Part shown: positions 34,172 to 45,100 of the stretch, piece by piece
Layout of the letters: the number at the start of each line of letters is the position of its first letter
Numbering within the stretch: position 1 is the stretch's first letter
From: Zhouia spongiae
GTDB lineage: Bacteria > Bacteroidota > Bacteroidia > Flavobacteriales > Flavobacteriaceae
Length of the DNA: 64,000 bases
Assembly (NCBI RefSeq): GCF_022760175.1
Contig: NZ_CP094326.1
Location: forward strand, 3,708,804 to 3,772,803
Direction: 5' to 3'
Position numbers and translations under genes: made by a program
The notes under the pieces: generated by a model
What the model saw: only the letters and a program-made list of their open reading frames with translations
Told to the model about the DNA's origin: nothing
The model's database searches: none

Positions 34172-35848
34172 GTGGAATACAATAGAAGAAAATTCATCAC
34201 CTTCGTAGGTAAAGCAAGTTTAGGAACTGTCTTAATACCTCCTTTTTTAGTTAGTTGTGGTAGTACTACCACTCCGATTACTGATAAAAAATTATCTAAA
34301 AACACCCTTGAAAGGTTAAAAAACCTGAGATTAGAAAGTATGGTTGCTTCTGATAAAGACGATCTGTTACTGACAAACGGATTGAGTTATCATACCATTA
34401 TAAAATGGGGCGATAAAATCAGCGACCAGGATACTTTTGGGTTTAACAATGACTTTACGTGTTTTATCCCGTTGGATGAAAACAATCCAAAAGACGGCTT
34501 GTTATGGGTAAATCACGAATATATAAATCCACTTTTTGTTTCTGATTTTAATTACAGGGATTACGAAAATCCGCAACTGCACCGTACCAAAGAACAGGTA
34601 GATCAAGAAATGTATAACGTTGGCGGAAGTATCGTAAGAATCAGGGAAGAGAACGGGCAATGGAAAGTGGTACAAAACGATCCTCATAACAGGCGTATTA
34701 CTGCAAAAACACCTATACAACTAAACTGGGACACCCCTATTAAAGGCAAGTCTACCATCATAGGAACAAATAGTAACTGCTCCGGGGGAATCACTCCCTG
34801 GAAAACGTTCCTGACCTGTGAAGAAAACTACGATGGTTTTTTCGGAGAAACAACATACGATGCAAATAACATACCGACCCACAGACCTAGTAGCTACGGT
34901 TGGGAAAAATTTTACAGCTATCCTCCGGAGCATTACGGTTGGGTTGTAGAGGTAAATCCAAAAGACGGAACAGCCCAAAAACATATCGCTTTAGGGCGGT
35001 TTGCACACGAATGCTGTACTTTGTATGAACTGGCAGATAAGCGTGTGGTTGCTTATACGGGTGATGATAAAAACGACGAGCATTTATATAAATTCATTTC
35101 GTCTAAGCCGGGCTCTTTAAAGGAAGGGACGTTATATGTGGCTGATACTGAAAATGGCAAATGGCTTCCTTTGGATTGGGAAACACAAACTGTTTTAAAG
35201 GCTAAATTCAAAGATCAAACCGAAGTACTTATCAGGGCGAGAGAAGCAGCAAAATTAGTAGGCGCTACGGCATTAAACCGTCCGGAGGATATAGAAATAG
35301 ACCCTATTACCGGAAACATTTTCATCACTTTAACTAACAATAAAGGGAAAAACGATTTCCACGGTTCTATCTTAAAAATTGAAGAAACTGACGGTGCATT
35401 TGATGCGTTAACTTTTAAAGCCTCGACCTATAAAGCCGGTGGGGAGGAGAACGGGTTTTCTTGTCCTGATAATTTAGCTTTTGATATGTCGGGGAACTTA
35501 TGGATAACTTCTGATATGTCTGGCAGTGCAATGAACAGGGCAGACGAACCTTATATGTCTTTTAAAAACAATAGTTTGTTCGTGATCCCAAGATATGGGA
35601 AAGATGCGGGGAAAGTCATTCGGGTTGCATCGGCTCCGAGGGATGCCGAACTTACCGGCCCCTGGTTTTCTCCGGATGGAAAAACCTTGTTTTTAAGTGT
35701 GCAGCATCCGGGAGAACAGACTAAGGACATCCGTAATCCTACAAGTAAATTTCCTTTTGATAAGGACGGGATTCCGAAACCGTCTGTCGTAGCTATTACG
35801 GGTGATCTGATTGAGAAAATGAACTGCTTACATCAAATTGAGGGTTAG
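34172..35848 (+). CDS. phoX: PhoX-family alkaline phosphatase with Tat-type lipoprotein signal
   Basis: 558 aa from the GTG at 34172; the same frame can also start at TTG 34130, but the GTG places the twin-arginine signal 'NRRKFITFVGKASLG' near the N-terminus. A lipobox-like 'PPFLVSC' follows. PhoX (PF05787) motifs are present: 'SGGITPWKTFLTCEENYDG', 'RFAHECCTLYEL', 'GDDKNDEHLYKF', 'NRPEDIEIDP', 'SCPDNLAFDMSGNLW' and 'TGPWFSPDGKTLFL'. PhoX enzymes are Ca/Fe-dependent, Tat-exported phosphomonoesterases induced by phosphate starvation in many bacteria. This gene stands alone between divergent and convergent neighbours. No pho-box was recognised upstream. Confidence 0.9.
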   Translation: MEYNRRKFITFVGKASLGTVLIPPFLVSCGSTTTPITDKKLSKNTLERLKNLRLESMVASDKDDLLLTNGLSYHTIIKWGDKISDQDTFGFNNDFTCFIPLDENNPKDGLLWVNHEYINPLFVSDFNYRDYENPQLHRTKEQVDQEMYNVGGSIVRIREENGQWKVVQNDPHNRRITAKTPIQLNWDTPIKGKSTIIGTNSNCSGGITPWKTFLTCEENYDGFFGETTYDANNIPTHRPSSYGWEKFYSYPPEHYGWVVEVNPKDGTAQKHIALGRFAHECCTLYELADKRVVAYTGDDKNDEHLYKFISSKPGSLKEGTLYVADTENGKWLPLDWETQTVLKAKFKDQTEVLIRAREAAKLVGATALNRPEDIEIDPITGNIFITLTNNKGKNDFHGSILKIEETDGAFDALTFKASTYKAGGEENGFSCPDNLAFDMSGNLWITSDMSGSAMNRADEPYMSFKNNSLFVIPRYGKDAGKVIRVASAPRDAELTGPWFSPDGKTLFLSVQHPGEQTKDIRNPTSKFPFDKDGIPKPSVVAITGDLIEKMNCLHQIEG

Positions 35849-36316
35849 TGGGTGGAAGTCGCAAGTTTGCACAATTTTTTAATTCCACCGCCTGGGCACA
35901 GTATCACGGTATTACCTGATTACATTGTTTATGGGTTGCAGCGCGGAGCAAATTATCGGCAGGTTGTTTGTGGTGCTTACAGGGGAAATTAATGTGTCAT
36001 TCATTAAGAGTTATCTGGATAATATGAAGATTATATAGGGATTATATGGGGATAACTATGTTAAAAAGCTGTTTTTGGCTTGTTTTTGAAAGGTAATAGC
36101 TCCGGCTTTACGGGAGTGTTTTTTGTATGATTGTTTGATGTCGGTGGGATTGAAATTAAGGAATAATTATCTTCCGTTGTGTGGACTTGTATCGATGGGT
36201 TATTAAAAGGGATCGTCTTAATTTCTTTTTAACATTCTGATATTAGGATATTTGAATCTTAAAGGATATTGAGAGGCTGTCATGACTTTTCAGAAGACAG
36301 CCTCTTTTTGTTAGTG
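35849..36316. other. Gene-free gap downstream of the PhoX gene
   Basis: 468 bases between convergent genes. No supported coding frame is seen. A weak hairpin (CTCCG...CGGGAG near 36110-36125, followed by TGTTTTTT) may end the PhoX transcript, and a strong terminator is at 36273-36309. The rest looks like decayed sequence. Confidence 0.5.
36273..36309 (+). terminator. Hairpin terminator between convergent transcripts
   Basis: GAGGCTGTC (36273-36281) pairs perfectly with GACAGCCTC (36296-36304), followed by TTTTT on the plus strand. On the minus strand the stem lies just after the PorE-like gene's stop. Confidence 0.8.
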
Positions 36317-38227
36317 TTAATCGTAGTTTACGATGTAGAAGTACGATCTTCTGTTTTCCTGGTGTTTGGCTTCTGAACACTTCACGCCGTCAGCGCATTC
36401 GTTCAGCAGCTGGCTTTCTCCATATCCTATTGAGCTTTCTATACGTGCGGGTTCAATTCCTCTGGACAAGATATACTCTCTGGTGGCGTCTGCCCTGCGT
36501 TGTGATAGTTTCATATTGTAACGGTCACTACCTCGGCTGTCTGTATGCGATTCGATCTTGATAACCATTTGCGGATGGTTTTTCATCACGTTTACGATAT
36601 GTTCCAGTTCGTATTGTGCATCCGCCCTGATATTCCATTTATCGAAATTAAAGAATATCGGATTCAGCACGATCTGGTTTTTATCTATCAGTGGTATCAG
36701 TTCAAGGTTTACGGTATTTACCCGGTCGTTTTCCTTGGTCGTACCGATCTCAGCCAAAGCATCCCTGTAATCGGGCTTGCTCCCTTTTATCGTGAATTGC
36801 TTATCGCAATCCAGCTTTATACTGTAATATCCTTCCTTGTTCGAATTTACTTTTGCAATCAATTTTCCGGTACTGTCAAAAACGGAGACTTCCGCTTCCA
36901 ATGGTAATTGTGTATTGGCATTCCTGACGATTCCTTCGACTTTTTGCTTGCAGCTGTATGTTCCGTAAAAATAGATATCGTCATCGCCTTTACCGCCCTG
37001 TCTGTTTGATGCAAGATACCCGGTTTTCAGATCATCATTGATAAAGAATGAAAAATCGTCTTCGGGACTGTTATATGGGGCTCCCATATTTTCAGGTGCA
37101 GTGGTTGAACCACGTAAGATACCGGACTTGTATATATCGAGGAGTCCCAGTCCTAAATAACCGTCAGAGGAAAAATACAATGTACTGTCTTTAGCTACAA
37201 ACGGAAACATTTCCCTTCCTTCGGTATTGATATGTTTCCCCAGGTTTTCCGGTTTTCCATAGCTACCATCTTCATGGATTGCTACCGAATAGATATCAGT
37301 CTGACCAAAGCCTCCTTTTTTATCCGATACTATATACAACGTTTTTCCATCAGGGCTCAATGCAGGGTGACCGACAGAATACTGCGAGCTGTTAAAAGGC
37401 AGTTCTTCTATATCTTGCCAGATACCGTCTACCAGAGAGGCCTTATAGAGCTTTAAATGTGAGATTCCTTTATGGTCGGCTTTCAACCGGTTTGCCTTAC
37501 TTACATTATTACGGGTAAAGTAAAGCGTTTTTCCATCGTTGCTTATGGCTATATTGGCTTCGTGGTAAATCGTATTGATCTTTTTTGCCTTCAACGCTTC
37601 TATATGTCCTATGCTTACGGAATCATTGTTTTTAGTGATCTGAGCCTGGTAGATATCCAGAAAAGGCTGATTGTTCCAGCTATACTTCTTACTGTTGTCT
37701 TGTCCGCTTGAATAGTAGAGCGTGTTCCCTACAGCATATGCACCAAAATCATAATCAGGCGTATTAACGGACAGGTTTACTGTTTTTACATAAATCCCCT
37801 CCGTTTTGGCATACTCGTTAAAATAGTTGGTCAGGTTGCCCTGTAATTGTTCCGAACGACTGTCGTTTTCGGTAATATCGTTAAATATTTTTAACCAGTC
37901 GTTGGCGTTTTCATAGTTTCCCAAACTACGCTGGGTTTGTATGTACTTATATACATATTCAGGTCTTTTATCGTATTTTTTGTCTTTTTTAAGTGCCAAT
38001 TCATACCATTTGGCGGCCTTTTCAGACTCAGAATTATTGTAATAGCAATCGCCTAACTTATATAGTGTTTCAGGGGTAGCGTCGCCACCCGCCACAACCT
38101 CTTCATACAGTTCGGCTGCTTTTACATATGAGAAATCTTTAAAATACTTGTCCGCTACAAACTTTTTCTGTCCAAACAGACAAACCGGAATCCCTATTAA
38201 GGTTATAAAAAGTATAATTCGTTTCAT
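36317..38227 (-). CDS. PorE-like TPR / PD40 propeller / OmpA-domain envelope protein
   Basis: 636 aa, signal peptide ending 'GIPVCLFGQ'. Order: TPR repeats (about 25-130, 'YKLGDCYYNNSESEKAAKWY'), PD40/WD40-like beta-propeller (about 165-420, 'ALSPDGKTLYIVSDKKGG', 'YLASNRQGGKGDDDIY'), a carboxypeptidase-regulatory-like domain (about 425-500) and a peptidoglycan-binding OmpA domain (about 515-636, 'HTDSRGSDRYNMKLSQRRAD'). This is the layout of PorE and related T9SS accessory proteins. It lies 11 bases after the PorP/SprF gene and completes the adhesin operon, so it probably anchors the secretion or attachment complex to the cell wall. Confidence 0.92.
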   Translation of the reverse strand: MKRIILFITLIGIPVCLFGQKKFVADKYFKDFSYVKAAELYEEVVAGGDATPETLYKLGDCYYNNSESEKAAKWYELALKKDKKYDKRPEYVYKYIQTQRSLGNYENANDWLKIFNDITENDSRSEQLQGNLTNYFNEYAKTEGIYVKTVNLSVNTPDYDFGAYAVGNTLYYSSGQDNSKKYSWNNQPFLDIYQAQITKNNDSVSIGHIEALKAKKINTIYHEANIAISNDGKTLYFTRNNVSKANRLKADHKGISHLKLYKASLVDGIWQDIEELPFNSSQYSVGHPALSPDGKTLYIVSDKKGGFGQTDIYSVAIHEDGSYGKPENLGKHINTEGREMFPFVAKDSTLYFSSDGYLGLGLLDIYKSGILRGSTTAPENMGAPYNSPEDDFSFFINDDLKTGYLASNRQGGKGDDDIYFYGTYSCKQKVEGIVRNANTQLPLEAEVSVFDSTGKLIAKVNSNKEGYYSIKLDCDKQFTIKGSKPDYRDALAEIGTTKENDRVNTVNLELIPLIDKNQIVLNPIFFNFDKWNIRADAQYELEHIVNVMKNHPQMVIKIESHTDSRGSDRYNMKLSQRRADATREYILSRGIEPARIESSIGYGESQLLNECADGVKCSEAKHQENRRSYFYIVNYD

Positions 38228-38238
38228 AGAGTATATTG

Positions 38239-39168
38239 TTAAAAGTATCTTGGTGACTTGATACGTTTTTTATTGATCTCATATATAAGCAAGAACTCAT
38301 GAGTACCATTTGTATAGGGCCTGATGCCCGATACGGGCAGCTCATAAGTATAACCCAGTCTAAGCCTGTCTGAAACCTGAAAATCAATAAGTGCCCCAAA
38401 AGTATTAAAAGAGTCAAAGCGATAAGCCGCACCCAACCAAAGCTTTTCATTGAATAAAAAGTTGGCTGTGGCATCAAAAGATAAAGGAGCCCCGTTGGTG
38501 GCCTTTAGTAACATGGCCGGTTTAAACTTTACATCTTTTCCCATATCAAAAACATAGCCTCCTGTCAGATAGTAACTTACCCGTTCAAAAGCTACATAAT
38601 CGACTCCTGCGGCCTCACCATCGTTATAATCATTGGTGAGTATCCGTGGTGCTGAAAGTCCCAGGTACCATCTTTCGCTATAGAGGTATGAACCCACTCC
38701 GATATTAGGTGACCAACGATTTGAAAAATCCTGAAAATACGGATCACTTATAATCGCCGGATCTGTAATCAATTCTTCATCCAGGGAATAATGTGTAAAT
38801 CCGGCTTTTAGTCCTAAAGCTAGTTTGGTATCTGCACCTACCTGAAGGTTGTATGCAAAATCTCCATACAGGTACGTAAAGTTCTCATACCCTAGTTTAT
38901 CGTTAATAAACGAAAATCCCAGTCCAACTTTTTCGTTTTTCATCATGGAGTTCACAGATACCGTTTGTGTTGAAGGGCCTCCTTCGAACCCGGCCCATTG
39001 AGATCTATGGAGGCCGACAACACTAAACGAGCCTCTACTCCCTGCATAAGCAGGGTTTATAGAGATCGTATTGTACATATATTGTGTAAACTGTGGCAAT
39101 TGTTGCGAAAAGGCTTGTATCCCGCAAAAAAGTGCTATCAGGCATGTAATATTTTTAACTATTTTCAT
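38239..39168 (-). CDS. PorP/SprF family type IX secretion outer-membrane protein
   Basis: 309 aa, signal peptide ending 'ALFCGIQAFSQ'. The start of the mature protein, 'PQFTQYMYN' and 'INPAYAGSRG', is the diagnostic PorP/SprF motif, followed by a beta-barrel with alternating strands. In Flavobacterium, SprF is encoded next to SprB and is needed to deliver it; proteins with type-B sorting domains generally need a partner of this family. Here the gene starts 14 bases after the 4565-aa adhesin, so it is very likely its dedicated partner. It is a single-copy accessory, not the core T9SS, whose other genes are not in this window. Confidence 0.95.
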   Translation of the reverse strand: MKIVKNITCLIALFCGIQAFSQQLPQFTQYMYNTISINPAYAGSRGSFSVVGLHRSQWAGFEGGPSTQTVSVNSMMKNEKVGLGFSFINDKLGYENFTYLYGDFAYNLQVGADTKLALGLKAGFTHYSLDEELITDPAIISDPYFQDFSNRWSPNIGVGSYLYSERWYLGLSAPRILTNDYNDGEAAGVDYVAFERVSYYLTGGYVFDMGKDVKFKPAMLLKATNGAPLSFDATANFLFNEKLWLGAAYRFDSFNTFGALIDFQVSDRLRLGYTYELPVSGIRPYTNGTHEFLLIYEINKKRIKSPRYF

Positions 39169-39182
39169 GGTTCAAGAATTTC

Positions 39183-42100
39183 TTATTTAGTACCTACAAA
39201 TATATAACCTGTAATAGGTTTTATCCCACTATCTTTTAGATCTATGATATAATAATAGGTTCCTGATGGTACTGTTCCTGATCGGCCGAATGCTGATCTG
39301 GTAGTAGCTCCATCCCAATTATTCTGATAATTCTCTGCTTCATAGATCATATGTCCCCAACGGTTAAAGATCTTAACATTGATCGTAAAGCCGCAAGCTT
39401 CAACTCCTGTTACAGTAAAGTACTGGTTATAGGCATCTCCGTTTGGTGTAATGGTTTTTGATACAATTACATCGTCTCTTCCGCATGGTAATATCACACA
39501 TTCATCGTGAACGGTAATCTTTATTTCCCATACCTCAGGACAAGAAGTATTTGTTACTTTATATTGTAAGGTATAAATACCTAGCTCCAAACCAGACGGA
39601 TCAAAGAAGGAACCATTTACATCGGCATCTCCATCCTCTACAGTCCATTCTCCACCTTCCTGAGCTGTATCAGGTAACAGGCTGTTCAGGTCTATTACAG
39701 CATCTTCAACACACAGTTCTGTTTCCGGTAACTCCTGAATATCATTGTTTACATATACCTCTAAGTATTCGGTATAGACATGTACTGTACCGTCTGCTTC
39801 TGTAATGGTCCAGGTTCTGGTAATATTATAATCTTCCAGTAACCCTTGATAGTCTGAGGTTTCTTCAAAAGTAACCGTGATATCCCCAGGAAAATAATTT
39901 GAAAAATCATGATCTGGCACCTCCGGAATATTATCACAATCTACCGGAACAGGTGGTGCAGGTGGTGGCAATTCTCCCGGTATGTTCACATGCACTGTTT
40001 GTGAATGCATAACTTCATTACCACAGGCATCAGCTGCTATCCATGTTCTTACAATATCGTAAGTGAACTTACTCTCGTTCACAATACTTTCTGAGAATGT
40101 CACCGTAGCATCACCGCAATTATCGACTGCTGTCAGTGTCTCAGCATCCGGAATGTCACCTTCATTTACTGTTATGTCTTGTGGTAAGGCTTCTACAAAC
40201 TCAGGAGCCGTGGTATCCATTACCGTAATGAATTGAACATGGGTTGTGGTATTGTTGTTACCGTCTGTTAAGATCCATGTACGGGTTATTATACTTTCAT
40301 TCGGACAATCACCAGGTTCTACAGTATCCGAATAGATAGCTTCTATTCCTGTAGCGCAATTATCGGCTTCATCGGTTACATCACCTGTAACAGAAAGATC
40401 TGTAATATCGGTATCGCATGCTACCGTAATATCGGCCGGTACTGTAAAGGTTGGGGCTTCAGAGTCACCAACAAAAGTAATTTCAATACTACCGTCAACA
40501 GTACAACCATTATCACTGTCGGTTACAGTTACCGTATATGTTCCGGCTGCAGTTACAGTGACAGACTGTGTGGTCTCTCCGGTACTCCACAGATAACTTG
40601 CTGTTCCTTGCACTGATGGAGTAGCTGTTATTACTAAATCAGAATTTGTACAGCTTAATTCATCATCGTCGGTGCTAATGTTTACAGACGGAGCCGTAGT
40701 ATCTTCCCCGATGATCACATCATCAGACGTTACACTACATCCGTTATCGCTATCGGTAACTACCACGCTGTATGTTCCGGCTGCAGTTACGGTAATGCTT
40801 TGTGTGGTCTCTCCATTGCTCCATAAGTAGCTGGCTGTGCCTTGTACGGTAGCAGTCGCAGTGATGACAACCTCCTGGTCGGCACAACTGATCTCCGTGG
40901 CATCAGCGCTTACACTTACCGTTGGTACCGTAGTGTCTTCCCCGATGATCACATCATCAGACGTTACACTACATCCGTTATCGCTATCGGTAACTACCAC
41001 GCTATATGTTCCGGCTGCAGTTACGGTAATGCTTTGTGTGGTCTCTCCATTGCTCCATAAGTAGCTGGCTGTACCTTGTACGGTAGCAGTCGCAGTGATG
41101 ACAACCTCCTGGTCGGCACAACTGATCTCCGTGGCATCAGTGCTTACGCTTACCGCTGGTAGTTTATTAATTGTCAGAGTCACGGCTGTTCTGGTCAGGC
41201 TTGTACAAGTACCATCGTTATATTCTGCGTAATAGGTTGCACTGCCTACGGTATTTAATGTTGGAGTCGCAACTACACTACCTCCGGTAGCAGCATCGTA
41301 CCAGGTGATCCCTGTGGTGCTTGATAAAGCATCGTTGGCATCTAAAGTCTGGATCGGACTTGTCTCACACTCGGTAATATCACCACTACTTACTGGGGCT
41401 GCCGGAGCGCCTGTGATCGTTAACACTACCGCTGTTCTTGTTAAACTTGTACAAGTACCATCGTTATATTCTGCGTAATAGGTTGCACTGCCTACGGTAT
41501 TTAATGTTGGGTTGGCAACTACACTACCTCCGGTAGCAGCATCGTACCAGGTAATGCCTGTAGTACTTGATAAAGCATCGTTCGCATCTAAAGTCTGGAT
41601 CGGACTTGTCTCACACTCGGTAATATCACCATTACTTACTGGGGCTGCCGGAGCGCCAGTGATCGTTAACACTACCGCTGTTCTTGTTAAACTTGTACAA
41701 GTACCATCGTTATATTCTGCGTAATAGGTTGCACTGCCTACGGTATTTAATGTTGGGTTGGCAACTACACTACCTCCGGTAGCAGCATCGTACCAGGTAA
41801 TGCCTGTAGTACTTGATAAAGCATCGTTGGCATCTAAAGTCTGGATCGGACTTGTCTCACACTCGGTAATATCACCACTACTTACTGGGGCTGCCGGAGC
41901 GCCTGTAATCGTTAACACTACCGCTGTTCTTGTTAAACTTGTACAAGTACCATCGTTATATTCTGCGTAATAGGTTGCACTGCCTACGGTATTTAATGTT
42001 GGGTTGGCAACTACACTACCTCCGGTAGCAGCATCGTACCAGGTAATGCCTGTAGTACTTGATAAAGCATCGTTGGCATCTAAAGTCTGGATCGGACTTG

Positions 42101-45100
42101 TCTCACACTCGGTAATATCACCACTACTTACTGGGGCTGCCGGAGCGCCAGTGATCGTTAACACTACCGCTGTTCTTGTTAAACTTGTACAAGTACCATC
42201 GTTATATTCTGCATAATAGGTCGCACTTCCTACGGTATTTAATGTTGGGTTGGCAACTACACTACCTCCGGTAGCAGCATCGTACCAGGTAATGCCTGTA
42301 GTACTTGATAAAGCATCGTTGGCATCTAAAGTCTGGATCGGACTTGTCTCACACTCGGTAATATCACCACTACTTACTGGGGCTGCCGGAGCGCCTGTGA
42401 TCGTTAACACTACCGCTGTTCTTGTTAAACTTGTACAAGTACCATCGTTATATTCTGCATAATAGGTCGCACTTCCTACGGTATTTAATGTTGGGTTGGC
42501 AACTACATTTCCTCCGGTAGCAGCATCGTACCAGGTGATCCCTGTTGTATCGCTAAGTGCATTATTCGCATCTAAAGTCTGGATCGGACTTGTCTCACAC
42601 TCGGTAATATCACCACTACTTACTGGGGCTGCCGGAGCGCCTGTAATCGTTAACACTACCGCTGTTCTTGTTAAACTTGTACAAGTACCATCGTTATATT
42701 CTGCATAATAGGTTGCACTGCCTACGGTATTTAATGTTGGAGTCGCAACTACACTACCTCCGGTAGCAGCATCGTACCAGGTAATGCCTGTAGTACTTGA
42801 TAAAGCATCGTTCGCATCCAAGGTCTGGATCGGACTTGTCTCACACTCGGTAATATCACCACTACTTACTGGGGCTGCCGGAGCGCCTGTAATCGTTAAT
42901 ACTACCGCTGTTCTTGTTAAACTTGTACAAGTACCATCGTTATATTCTGCATAATAGGTTGCACTGCCTACGGTATTTAATGTCGGATTGGCTACTACAC
43001 TACCTCCGGTAGCAGCATCGTACCAGGTAATGCCTGTAGTACTTGATAAAGCATCGTTGGCATCTAAAGTCTGGATCGGACTTGTCTCACACTCGGTAAT
43101 ATCACCATTACTTATTGGGGCTGCCGGAGCGCCTGTGATCGTTAACACTACCGCTGTTCTTGTTAAACTTGTACAAGTACCATCGTTATATTCTGCGTAA
43201 TAGGTTGCACTGCCTACGGTATTTAATGTTGGAGTCGCAACTACACTACCTCCGGTAGCAGCATCGTACCAGGTAATGCCTGTAGTACTTGATAAAGCAT
43301 CGTTGGCATCCAAGGTCTGGATCGGACTTGTCTCACACTCGGTAATATCACCACTACTTACTGGGGCTGCCGGAGCGCCTGTAATCGTTAACACTACCGC
43401 TGTTCTTGTTAAACTTGTACAAGTACCATCGTTATATTCTGCATAATAGGTCGCACTGCCTACGGTATTTAATGTTGGAGTCGCAACTACACTACCTCCG
43501 GTAGCAGCATCGTACCAGGTGATCCCTGTAGTACTTGATAAAGCATCGTTGGCATCTAAAGTCTGGATCGGACTTGTCTCACACTCGGTAATATCACCAC
43601 TACTTACTGGGGCTGCCGGAGCGCCTGTAATCGTTAACACTACCGCTGTTCTTGTTAAACTTGTACAAGTACCATCGTTATATTCTGCATAATAGGTCGC
43701 ACTTCCTACGGTATTTAATGTTGGGTTGGCAACTACATTTCCTCCGGTAGCAGCATCGTACCAGGTAATGCCTGTAGTACTTGATAAAGCATCGTTCGCA
43801 TCTAAAGTCTGGATCGGACTTGTCTCACACTCGGTAATATCACCACTACTTACTGGGGCTGCCGGAGCGCCTGTAATCGTTAACACTACCGCTGTTCTTG
43901 TTAAACTTGTACAAGTACCATCGTTATATTCTGCATAATAGGTTGCACTGCCTACGGTATTTAATGTTGGAGTCGCAACTACACTACCTCCGGTAGCAGC
44001 ATCGTACCAGGTAATGCCTGTAGTACTTGATAAAGCATCGTTGGCATCCAAGGTCTGGATCGGACTTGTCTCACACTCGGTAATATCACCACTACTTACT
44101 GGGGCTGCCGGAGCGCCTGTGATCGTTAACACTACCGCTGTTCTTGTTAAACTTGTACAAGTACCATCGTTATATTCTGCGTAATAGGTTGCACTGCCTA
44201 CGGTATTTAATGTTGGGTTGGCAACTACACTACCTCCGGTAGCAGCATCGTACCAGGTAATGCCTGTAGTACTTGATAAAGCATCGTTGGCATCCAAGGT
44301 CTGGATCGGACTTGTCTCACACTCGGTAATATCACCATTACTTACTGGGGCTGCCGGAGCGCCAGTGATCGTTAACACTACCGCTGTTCTTGTTAAACTT
44401 GTACAAGTACCATCGTTATATTCTGCGTAATAGGTTGCACTGCCTACGGTATTTAATGTTGGGTTGGCAACTACACTACCTCCGGTAGCAGCATCGTACC
44501 AGGTGATCCCTGTAGTACTTGATAAAGCATCGTTGGCATCTAAAGTCTGGATCGGACTTGTCTCACACTCGGTAATATCACCACTACTTACTGGGGCTGC
44601 CGGAGCGCCTGTAATCGTTAACACTACCGCTGTTCTTGTTAAACTTGTACAAGTACCATCGTTATATTCTGCGTAATAGGTTGCACTGCCTACGGTATTT
44701 AATGTTGGGTTGGCAACTACACTACCTCCGGTAGCAGCATCGTACCAGGTGATCCCTGTAGTGCTTGATAAAGCATCGTTGGCATCTAAAGTCTGGATCG
44801 GACTTGTCTCACACTCGGTAATATCACCACTACTTACTGGGGCTGCCGGAGCGCCAGTGATCGTTAACACTACCGCTGTTCTTGTTAAACTTGTACAAGT
44901 ACCATCGTTATATTCTGCGTAATAGGTTGCACTGCCTACGGTATTTAATGTTGGGTTGGCAACTACATTTCCTCCGGTAGCAGCATCGTACCAGGTGATC
45001 CCTGTTGTATCGCTAAGTGCATTATTCGCATCTAAGGTCTGGATCGGACTTGTCTCACACTCGATAATATCACCACTACTTACTGGGGCTGCCGGAGCGC

